Below, piece by piece: positions 9,402 to 16,800 of a stretch of 47,656 nucleotides of DNA. This stretch comes from Erysipelatoclostridium sp. An173. Lineage in GTDB: Bacteria; Bacillota_I; Bacilli_A; Erysipelotrichales; Coprobacillaceae. The stretch spans positions 1 to 47,656 of the forward strand of contig NZ_NFKR01000021.1 in the NCBI RefSeq assembly GCF_002160495.1. Reading direction: 5' to 3'. A program made the translations under genes and the position numbers. Numbering within the stretch: position 1 is the stretch's first letter; the number at the start of each line of letters is the position of its first letter. The notes below the pieces were generated by a model. That model searched no databases. It was not told where the DNA came from and was given only the letters and a program-made list of their open reading frames with translations.

Positions 9402-9832
9402 TGATTCGAGAAGTAAAAGCTAGTGATTATCCAGCGATTGCGAAAGTTATGATGCGTGCTTTTGCTAATCCACCATGGAATGAAGATTGGGACTATTCAA
9501 GAGCGTATCAACGAATAGAACAACTAGATGATGGTAAGTATACTAGATGTTATGTTTATGAAGAAAATGAAAAAATCATCGGTGTTTTATGTGGAAAGTT
9601 AATTACTTATGTTAATAATTTAGAATTGATGATAGAGGATTGTTATATTGATCCTGATTATCAACGATTAGGAATTGGCGGTAAGTTGATGCAAGGGGTT
9701 GTTGATAGATTAAAAGAAGTAGATGCTTTTACTCTGCTTACTGGTCAAGGATTTTATAGTGTTGATTTTTATTTGAAAAATGGTTTTAAAATTGATAATA
9801 ACTTAGTTTTAATGCGTAAAGAGTTAAAATAA
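9401..9832 (+). CDS. GNAT-family N-acetyltransferase
   Basis: A 143-residue protein with the GCN5-related acetyltransferase fold. The acetyl-CoA pyrophosphate-binding loop is QRLGIGGKL (about 88-96), preceded by the acidic DCYIDPDY strand, and the C-terminal FYLKNGFK segment is typical. The acceptor is unknown; coupling to udp does not by itself indicate a nucleoside substrate. Translation overlaps udp by one base. It ends at a hairpin shared with the convergent clpP. Confidence 0.85.
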   Translation: MIREVKASDYPAIAKVMMRAFANPPWNEDWDYSRAYQRIEQLDDGKYTRCYVYEENEKIIGVLCGKLITYVNNLELMIEDCYIDPDYQRLGIGGKLMQGVVDRLKEVDAFTLLTGQGFYSVDFYLKNGFKIDNNLVLMRKELK

Positions 9833-9855
9833 ATGCCATGGGGTTACCATGGCAT
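9833..9855. terminator. Hairpin between acetyltransferase gene and clpP
   Basis: ATGCCATGG (9833-9841) pairs with CCATGGCAT (9847-9855), loop GGTTA. A T-run follows three bases later on the plus strand. Confidence 0.7.
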
Positions 9856-9881
9856 AAATGTTTTTAAAGATGCTAGTAAAG

Positions 9882-10457
9882 TTAACCGATTATTTCATCT
9901 ATCAAACCGTATTCTAAAGCTTCTATAGGTTCTAAGAAAAAATCACGGTCAGTATCAGATTTAATTTTAGCTAAAGGCTGGTTAGTGTTTTGACTAAGAA
10001 TTTTGTTTAATTTTTCTTTTTGTTTTAAAATTCGCTTAGCGCTAATTTCGATATCGCTTGCTTGACCTTCATAAGCGCCTAGTGGCTGGTGAATCATGAT
10101 TTCACTATTTGGCAGACTACATCTTTTTCCTTTAGCACCGGCACTAAGTAAAAAAGCGGCCATACTAGCTGCCATTCCAATAACGATTGTAGATACATCA
10201 CATTTAATAAAATTCATTGTATCATAAATAGCAAACCCAGCATTGATACTACCGCCTGGTGAGTTAATATACATATATATATCAGCAGTGTTATCAAGCG
10301 ATTCTAAATATAATAGCTGTCCTACGATACTGCTTGCCATTTTATCATCAATGGTGCCAGTTAAAAGTATTATTCGATCTTCTAAAAGACGAGAATATAT
10401 ATCATAAGCATATTCACGCTGATTTGTTTTTTCAATTACTGTTGGGACTAAGTGCAT
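9882..10457 (-). CDS. clpP: ATP-dependent Clp protease proteolytic subunit
   Basis: Serine peptidase that forms the tetradecameric barrel of the ClpXP and ClpCP proteases. The 191-residue length is standard. The catalytic triad is intact: S98 in GMAASMA, H123 in MIHQPLG and D172 in TDRDFF. The oxyanion-region SPGGS (66-70) is also present. The start has CAGGAGG at a good distance. No CtsR direct repeat or CIRCE inverted repeat was recognised in the upstream region, so stress control is not evident. It is monocistronic and divergent from gap. Confidence 0.96.
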   Translation of the reverse strand: MHLVPTVIEKTNQREYAYDIYSRLLEDRIILLTGTIDDKMASSIVGQLLYLESLDNTADIYMYINSPGGSINAGFAIYDTMNFIKCDVSTIVIGMAASMAAFLLSAGAKGKRCSLPNSEIMIHQPLGAYEGQASDIEISAKRILKQKEKLNKILSQNTNQPLAKIKSDTDRDFFLEPIEALEYGLIDEIIG

Positions 10458-10583
10458 TATTTAACCTCCTGTAATAAAGTATAGTTATTTAATTAGTAAT
10501 TATTCATTTTTAATAAAGATTTTGATTAAGATTATTATTAATATTAAGTTTTTTATAAAATTTTGTAAGTTTTGAAAAAAAGA

Positions 10584-10605
10584 TAGCAAAGATTAATTTT
10601 TGCTA
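10584..10605. other. Inverted repeat between clpP and gap
   Basis: TAGCAAA (10584-10590) and TTTGCTA (10599-10605) are perfect complements around an 8-base loop. On the minus strand it is followed by a run of seven T. It could be an operator for the divergent clpP/gap promoters or a terminator-like element. Confidence 0.35.
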
Positions 10606-10637
10606 AGAAAAAATTTTAACGAAACCCCTTTCACTGG

Positions 10638-10666
10638 TTGCTTTTCTTTAATTTCTGGAATATAAT
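10638..10666 (+). promoter_or_regulatory. gap promoter
   Basis: TTGCTT-N17-TATAAT, ending 37 bases upstream of the gap start. Confidence 0.65.
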
Positions 10667-10703
10667 AATACCATAAAAGAACATTCAAGGAGGAATAAAA
10701 AGA

Positions 10704-11720
10704 ATGGCAGTAAAAGTAGCAATTAATGGATTTGGACGTATTGGACGTCTTGCATTCAGACAAATGTTTGGTGCTGAAGGATATGAAGTTGTAGCAATCA
10801 ACGACTTAACTGATCCTAAAATGTTAGCACACTTATTAAAATATGATTCAGCACAAGGTAAATATGCTTTAGCAGACACAGTAGAAGCTAAAGAATCTTC
10901 AATCGTAGTAGATGGAAAAGAAATCGAAATCTACAAAGAAGCAGATGCTTCTAAATTACCTTGGGGAGAATTAGGAGTAGACGTAGTATTAGAATGTACT
11001 GGTTTCTATACTTCTAAAGCTAAATCTCAAGCTCATATCGATGCAGGAGCTAAAAAAGTTGTTATTTCTGCACCAGCAGGAAATGATTTACCAACAGTAG
11101 TATTCGGTGTAAACGAAGGTACATTAACTGCTGATGATACTATTATCTCTGCAGCATCTTGTACAACTAACTGTTTAGCACCTATGGCTAACGCTTTAAA
11201 TAAATTAGCTCCAATTAAATCTGGTATCATGTTAACAGTACATGCTTACACTGGTGACCAAATGGTATTAGATGGACCTCATAGAAAAGGTGACTTAAGA
11301 AGAGCTCGTGCAGCAGCTGTAAATATCGTGCCTAACTCAACTGGTGCAGCTAAAGCTATCGGATTAGTTATCCCTGAATTAAATGGAAAATTAATCGGTT
11401 CAGCTCAACGTGTACCTGTTCCTACAGGATCAACTACAATCTTAACTTCAGTTGTTGAAGGTGAAGTAACAGTTGAACAAGTTAACGAAGCTATGAAAGC
11501 AGCAGTAACTCCATCATTTGGATATACTGAAGAACAATTAGTATCTTCTGATATTATCGGAATGACTTATGGTTCATTATTTGATGCAACTCAAACTATG
11601 GTTAAAGCATTAGATAACGGAACTACTGAAGTTCAAACAGTTGCTTGGTATGACAACGAAAATTCATATACTTCTAACATGGTTAGAACTATCAAATATT
11701 TCGCTGAATTAACAAAATAA
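10704..11720 (+). CDS. gap: Glyceraldehyde-3-phosphate dehydrogenase
   Basis: Glycolytic oxidation and phosphorylation of glyceraldehyde-3-phosphate, NAD-dependent. The 338-residue protein shows the Rossmann motif NGFGRIGR (8-15), catalytic C153 in SAASCTTNC and H180 in TVHAYTGDQ. Codon use is visibly more C-ending and more restricted than in neighbouring genes, as expected for a very highly expressed gene. CAAGGAGG precedes the ATG. It has its own promoter and a terminator immediately after the stop, so it is monocistronic; the other triose-phosphate genes that often follow it are absent here. Confidence 0.98.
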   Translation: MAVKVAINGFGRIGRLAFRQMFGAEGYEVVAINDLTDPKMLAHLLKYDSAQGKYALADTVEAKESSIVVDGKEIEIYKEADASKLPWGELGVDVVLECTGFYTSKAKSQAHIDAGAKKVVISAPAGNDLPTVVFGVNEGTLTADDTIISAASCTTNCLAPMANALNKLAPIKSGIMLTVHAYTGDQMVLDGPHRKGDLRRARAAAVNIVPNSTGAAKAIGLVIPELNGKLIGSAQRVPVPTGSTTILTSVVEGEVTVEQVNEAMKAAVTPSFGYTEEQLVSSDIIGMTYGSLFDATQTMVKALDNGTTEVQTVAWYDNENSYTSNMVRTIKYFAELTK

Positions 11721-11738
11721 TTAATTGAAACTTAATGC

Positions 11739-11766
11739 AAAGGCTGGTCGTTAGATCAGCCTTTTT
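11739..11766 (+). terminator. Terminator after gap
   Basis: AAAGGCTGGT (11739-11748) pairs with ATCAGCCTTT (11755-11764, one G-U pair) around a 6-base loop, followed by T residues. Confidence 0.88.
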
Positions 11767-11782
11767 CGTGGAGGTTAATAGG

Positions 11783-12691
11783 ATGATTAAAAAAGTTGGA
11801 ATTGTGGGCATGGGTGCTTTAGGATTGATGTATGGTAACTGGATCAAAGAAAATAATACTGATGTTGTAGTTGACTATATCATGGATAGTAAACGGCTAA
11901 AGCGTAACCAGGAAAAGACTTTTAGTATTAATGGAAATGTCGTTAACTGTAATATGATTGATGCTAATTTAGCCACTTGCTATGATTTATTAATTGTAGC
12001 GGTCAAAGCACCAGCTTTACAAAGTGCTTTGAAAGTAATGGAAAATGCAGTAGATAAAAATACAACAATCATCTCAGTGCTAAATGGAATAACAAGTGAA
12101 AAGATTATTGGTCAAAGATATAATGAACAGCAGGTTTTATATGCAATCGCTCAAGGAATGGATGCAGTAAAATTACAAACTGATTTAACTTATTCAACTA
12201 GAGGACATTTATTAATTGGAATAAAGGATGATAGCCAAAATGATAGATTAGAAGAATTAGCTTCATTTTTTGATCAATGTAAAATAGACTATTTTATCAA
12301 AGAAGATATATTGCATCATCTTTGGGCTAAATTTATGTTGAATGTTGGCATTAATCAAACATGTATGGTTTATAATACTAATTATGGTGGGGCTTTATTG
12401 CCAGGAAAAGCACATGAAACATTAATTAAAGCAATGCAAGAAGTAATCGAGTTATCTAGTTATGAAGGGATAGATTTAAGTGAAAAAGATTTAAATTTTT
12501 ATTTGGATTTATTAGCTACCTTAGATCCTAATGGTTTACCTTCAATGGCCCAGGATGCTAAAAACAAGCGTTATAGTGAAGTAGAATTATTTTCAGGGAC
12601 AGTAATTAAACTTGCAAGTAAGCATCATTTAGATGTACCAGTTAATCGTTTTTTGTATCAGCGGATAAAGGAAATTGAAAGTGAATATTAA
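11783..12691 (+). CDS. panE: 2-dehydropantoate 2-reductase (ketopantoate reductase family)
   Basis: NADPH-dependent reduction of ketopantoate to pantoate in pantothenate and coenzyme A synthesis is the likely role. The N-terminal nucleotide-binding motif GIVGMGALG is at about 6-14. The conserved lysine of VAVKAP (about 70-75) and the C-terminal domain beginning around ILHHLWAKFMLN fit the ApbA/PanE family. I place the start at the ATG at 11783, preceded by GTGGAGG. An in-frame extension 48 bases upstream would begin inside the gap terminator and has no ribosome binding site. That gives 302 residues, the usual length. Paralogues act on other 2-keto acids and no other pan gene is nearby, so substrate is moderately certain. 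Confidence 0.82.
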   Translation: MIKKVGIVGMGALGLMYGNWIKENNTDVVVDYIMDSKRLKRNQEKTFSINGNVVNCNMIDANLATCYDLLIVAVKAPALQSALKVMENAVDKNTTIISVLNGITSEKIIGQRYNEQQVLYAIAQGMDAVKLQTDLTYSTRGHLLIGIKDDSQNDRLEELASFFDQCKIDYFIKEDILHHLWAKFMLNVGINQTCMVYNTNYGGALLPGKAHETLIKAMQEVIELSSYEGIDLSEKDLNFYLDLLATLDPNGLPSMAQDAKNKRYSEVELFSGTVIKLASKHHLDVPVNRFLYQRIKEIESEY

Positions 12692-12700
12692 TTTTAACTA

Positions 12701-12729
12701 AGCATCGGTAATATTAACTGATGCTTTTA
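12701..12729 (+). terminator. Terminator after panE
   Basis: AGCATCGGT (12701-12709) pairs with ACTGATGCT (12717-12725, one G-U pair), loop AATATTA, followed by TTTA. Confidence 0.75.
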
Positions 12730-12763
12730 TCATATTATAATGTTAGTTATTGAGATGATTATG

Positions 12764-12772
12764 TGTTATAAT
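12764..12772 (+). promoter_or_regulatory. Extended -10 promoter of the antiterminator gene
   Basis: TGTTATAAT, an extended -10, implies transcription start near 12779 and a leader of about 110 bases before the licT-like gene. Confidence 0.5.
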
Positions 12773-12777
12773 AGCTT

Positions 12778-12843
12778 ATATGTCTAAAAATGTATTATTG
12801 TTCACTTTGATAGTTTTAATAAAACAATAGGCAGGGAACATAT
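12778..12843 (+). other. Potentially structured leader of the licT-like gene
   Basis: ATATGT (12778-12783) can pair with ACATAT (12838-12843), enclosing a second stem TATTGTT (12796-12802) with AACAATA (12823-12829). The sequence also carries an ATTGTT and an AGGCAGGGA element reminiscent of, but not matching, an RNA antiterminator. No terminator is visible. It may simply be an AT-rich leader. Confidence 0.3.
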
Positions 12844-12888
12844 CAGGGAGAAACTTTAAACAGTTTGTGAAAGTGACGGAGAATTAAA

Positions 12889-13719
12889 ATGAGAATTATA
12901 AAGGTATTTAATAATAATAGTGTAGCAGCACTGTCTAATGAGTTAGGCGATATTATTGTAACTGGCTCAGGAGTTGGTTTTCAAAAGAAAATTGGGGATT
13001 TAGTTGATGAAAATAAAATTGAAAAAACTTATTTGTTTAAAGGTAAGGATCAAGAAAAATTAACAAAAGATATTGAAAATATGGCCCCTATTTATTATGA
13101 GATAACTAATAAAATTGTAAGTAAGGCTAATAAAGAGTTAGAAACAAAATTTTATGGTGAGATTTTTTTGGCGATAAGTGATCATATTGCTTTTGCGATA
13201 AAAAGAATTAGAGAAAATATCAATCTTCCTAATATTATTTTAAATGATATTAAAGCGTTGTATAAAAAAGAGTATCAAATAGGATTGTGGGCTCTTGATT
13301 ATATTGAAAAGAAAACTAAAGTACGTTTGGAAGAGTCAGAAGCTGGATATATTGCTTTATATCTGGTTAATTTTTCAATGAGTGATAAAACTAATAATGT
13401 AGCTCAAGTTGTTACGTTAACTAAAGAGGTTTTAAGTATTATCAAAGAAACTATGGGAGTTGACTTTGAAGAAGATTCTATGAGTTATGCTCGAATAAGT
13501 ATTCGTTTAAAGTATCTAGCGGAACGTATTTTTCATGATGTAAAAGGTAATAGCAAAGATACAACCGCTAATATTCGCAAAATGTTAAAAGAAAATGAAC
13601 GTTTAGCATTATGCATTGAAAAAATTGTAGCAATGATCAAGCAATGTTACAATTATGAATTATCGCCTGATGAACAGACTTTTTTAGCAATTCATATCAA
13701 AAATAATGCTGGAATATAA
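12889..13719 (+). CDS. licT: BglG/LicT-family transcription antiterminator with degenerate PRDs
   Basis: An RNA-binding antiterminator of 276 residues. The N-terminal CAT RNA-binding domain (about 1-55) has the hallmark NNN at 8-10, and two PTS-regulation domains follow (PRD1 about 66-170, PRD2 about 175-276). In Bacillus LicT four histidines (100, 159, 207, 269) are phosphorylated by PTS proteins. Here H99 in SDHIAF and H269 in AIHIKN are kept, but the second PRD1 position is Y158 (IALYLVN) and the first PRD2 position is R206 (ISIRLKY). No PTS permease gene is in the window. The target is almost certainly the RNA antiterminator at 13773-13799, just downstream and before the surface hexosaminidase gene. 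Confidence 0.88.
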   Translation: MRIIKVFNNNSVAALSNELGDIIVTGSGVGFQKKIGDLVDENKIEKTYLFKGKDQEKLTKDIENMAPIYYEITNKIVSKANKELETKFYGEIFLAISDHIAFAIKRIRENINLPNIILNDIKALYKKEYQIGLWALDYIEKKTKVRLEESEAGYIALYLVNFSMSDKTNNVAQVVTLTKEVLSIIKETMGVDFEEDSMSYARISIRLKYLAERIFHDVKGNSKDTTANIRKMLKENERLALCIEKIVAMIKQCYNYELSPDEQTFLAIHIKNNAGI

Positions 13720-13731
13720 AAAATATGTTTG

Positions 13732-13760
13732 TTGACTAATGAAATTTGATTTGCTATAAT
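13732..13760 (+). promoter_or_regulatory. Promoter of the GH20 surface protein gene
   Basis: TTGACT-N17-TATAAT, with TG two bases before the -10: a near-consensus promoter 12 bases after the licT-like stop codon. Its strength makes downstream attenuation the likely control point. Confidence 0.82.
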
Positions 13761-13772
13761 TTTCAAAGAAAA

Positions 13773-13799
13773 GGATTGTTACTTTAAGTAGGCAAGACC
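13773..13799 (+). promoter_or_regulatory. Ribonucleic antiterminator (RAT) site
   Basis: The 27-base element begins GGATTGTTACT and ends AGGCAAGACC, matching the consensus halves of LicT/SacY-type RAT sites (GGATTGTTACT and AGGCAAAACC) almost exactly. It overlaps the 5' arm of the following terminator by six bases, so protein binding would exclude terminator formation. Confidence 0.92.
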
Positions 13800-13851
13800 A
13801 AATACAAAGTAAGTATGTTGAGACATGCTCTTTTGTGTTTGGTCTTTTCTT
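13794..13851 (+). terminator. Conditional terminator in the GH20 leader
   Basis: The 5' arm starting AAGACCAAATACAAA (13794-13808) pairs with the 3' arm TTTGTGTTTGGTCTT (13832-13846, one G-U pair), followed by TTTTCTT. Together with the overlapping RAT it forms a classical antitermination switch. Confidence 0.9.
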
Positions 13852-13895
13852 ATGTTTTGTAATGATTCAAAAATTGAGAAAGGGACAATGGGAAA

Positions 13896-16800
13896 ATGAA
13901 ACTAAAAAAGAAAAGTTTGGCAGCGGTGTTAACATTTACCATGCTATTCAGTTCACTTTTTAGCATTATTCCAGTAAAAGCAGAAGTAACAGATGGGACT
14001 AATTTAGCATTAAATAAAACAGTTACTGTTTCTGCTGAATATGGAGGTAATTTAGCTAAAGAGTATTTGACTGATGGTGATGAAGAAACACGCTGGTCAA
14101 CCGAAGCAGACGTAACTCAATGGGCTTATGTCGATTTAGGTCAAGAGTTCGAAATGAACAAATTCCAAATGATTTGGGAAAGTGATAGCGTTTATGCTAA
14201 AGATTATAACATTTACGTATCTAATAATGTTGATGACTGGGGTGAACCAGTTATAACAAAAACAGATAATAACACAAAGACAAGTGAAGATATCTTAACT
14301 ACAAAAGTAAGTGGAAGATACGTTAAGTTAGAAATTACTAGAATGCAAGGCTATCCAAATGTATCTTGTCGTGAATTTAAGATTTTCAATACTGATGAAA
14401 AATATCAAGATCCGACAACTAATGTTGCTTTAAATAAAACAGCGGTGGCTAGCTCTCAAGAAGCTGATAGTGTAAAAGCAGCTAATGCAGTTGATGGTGA
14501 TACCACTTCAAGATCATCACGCTGGGGAAGTGCTATTGGTAATGGACCAGATTGGATCTATGTTGATTTAGGAGAATCTTTAAATGTTAATGTTGTTAAA
14601 GTTTTCTGGGAAAACCGTAAAGCAACAGCTTATAAGATTCAAATTGCTAATACCGAAAGTAGACCAAGTGAAGGTGATTGGCAAACAGTAAAAGAATTTT
14701 CTGATCATCCAGCATCAATTGATGAAAAAATTGTTTTAGATCAAGTATATAAAGCCCGCTATGTTCGTTTATATATTGATTCTCATACTTCACAAGATCC
14801 AGATGGTGGTGTTGCATGGAATACTGTTTCTATTTATGAATTAGAAGTATATGGTGGTAATCCAGATACTAAACCGCCTATTAGTGAAGTATTAAATGGT
14901 ATTGAAGTTAAAACACCTGAAAAAGGTGATCAAAAATTAGAGGTAACTTTACCTGAAATTGAAGGTTATACAGTATCATATAACGGAACTGATTTTGAAC
15001 AAGTTGTTGATGATGATTTGACTATCTATCAGCCAGTTGTTGATAAAGATGTCAAAGTTTCTTTCAAAGTTACAGATACTGATACAAATGATTATCGTTT
15101 TAAAGAAGTAAACGTAACGATACCAGGTAAGTATAGCAGTGATGAAAGTGATAATAGTGCTCCTAATGTTTTACCAGAGCTTGCTGAATGGAAAGGCGGT
15201 AATGGTGACTTTGTAATTGATGGAAGTACTAAGATTGTTTATCAAGATGATGCTTTAAAAGCTACTGCTGAAGCTTTAGCAAATGATTATGAAGAATTAA
15301 CTGATAAGTCTTTAGAAGTTACTAAAGGTACAGCGGATAATGGAGATATTTCATTAGCATTAACATCTGATAAATCTCAAGGTTTACAAGATGAAGGATA
15401 TTTAATGGAAATCTCAAATAATTCAGTTGCTATAACGGCACAAACAACAACAGGAGCTTATTGGGCAACTCGAACTATATTACAAAGCGTAAAACAAACA
15501 GGTGATATTCCTTGTGGAATTACTCGTGATTATCCTTTATATGAAATTAGAGGATTTATTTTAGATGTTGGTCGTAAAACATTTACGATGGACTTTTTAA
15601 AACAAGTAGTAAAACAAATGTCTTGGTATAAGATGAATGATTTCCAAGTACATTTAAATGATAACTTAATTCCAATTGAAAATTTAGAAGATCCAATGAC
15701 TGCTTATTCAGCATTTAGATTAGAGTCTGATGTTAAAAAAGGTGGTAATGGTGGTTTAAATCAACAAGATTTAACAAGTACTGATTTATTCTATACTAAA
15801 GAAGAGTTTAAATCATTTATTAAAGAATCAAGAACATATGGTGTCAATATTGTACCAGAAATTGATACTCCAGCGCATTCTTTAGCTTTAACAAAAGTAA
15901 GACCTGACTTACGTCATGGTACTAATGGTCGTGAAAATGATCATTTAGCTTTACGAGATAAATATGATGAATCATTAAGTTTTGTTCAAAGTATTTTTGA
16001 CGAATATATGAAAACAGATGATCCAGTATTCGATCAACAAACAACAGTACATGTTGGTGCTGATGAGTATAACGCTGATAAAGAAGCTTATCGTAAATTC
16101 TCTGATGATATGTTGAAATATGTTCAAGATACTGGTAGAACAGCGCGTATTTGGGGAAGTTTAACACAATGTTTTGGAACTACTCCAGTTAGAAGCGAAA
16201 ATGTTCAAATGAATTTATGGAACTTTGGTTATGCAAATATGGATCAAATGTATGAACAAGGTTATGATTTAATTAACTGTAATGATGGTAACTATTATAT
16301 CGTACCAAATGCTGGTTACTACTATGATCGTTTATATGATAGTACGCTTTATAATTTACCAATCAATAGTATTGGTGGTGTAACTATCCCAGCTGGTGAT
16401 GAACAAATGATCGGTGGGGCTTTTGCAGTATGGAATGATATGACTGATTATTTAGAAAATGGTATTAGTCAATATGATGTTTATGATCGTATTGAAAATG
16501 CGATTCCATTATTTGGGGCTAAATTATGGGGTATCAATGATAACTCATTAGAAGAAGCTAATCAAATAAGAAATCAATTAGGTGGGGCACCAGGAACTAA
16601 TTTTGATTATCAAGTTCCAACTGATGAAAATGGTGTTATTGCTCATTATAAATTAGATGATTTAAGTGGTTTAACAGCAGGTACTAACGCTGATATTACA
16701 AGTGTAGATGGTCGTAATGCTTTACAATTAAATGGTAAAGAAAGTTATGTAACATCTCCAATTGTAACTGCTGGTTTAGGTAATGATCTAAGAGTTAAAG

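Noticed and set aside
10458-10703. CtsR or HrcA operator controlling clpP
   Set aside because: No tandem GGTCAAA-type heptamers or CIRCE repeat were found.
11735-11782. N-terminal extension of panE
   Set aside because: It would begin inside the gap terminator; the ATG at 11783 has a good ribosome binding site and family-like N-terminus.
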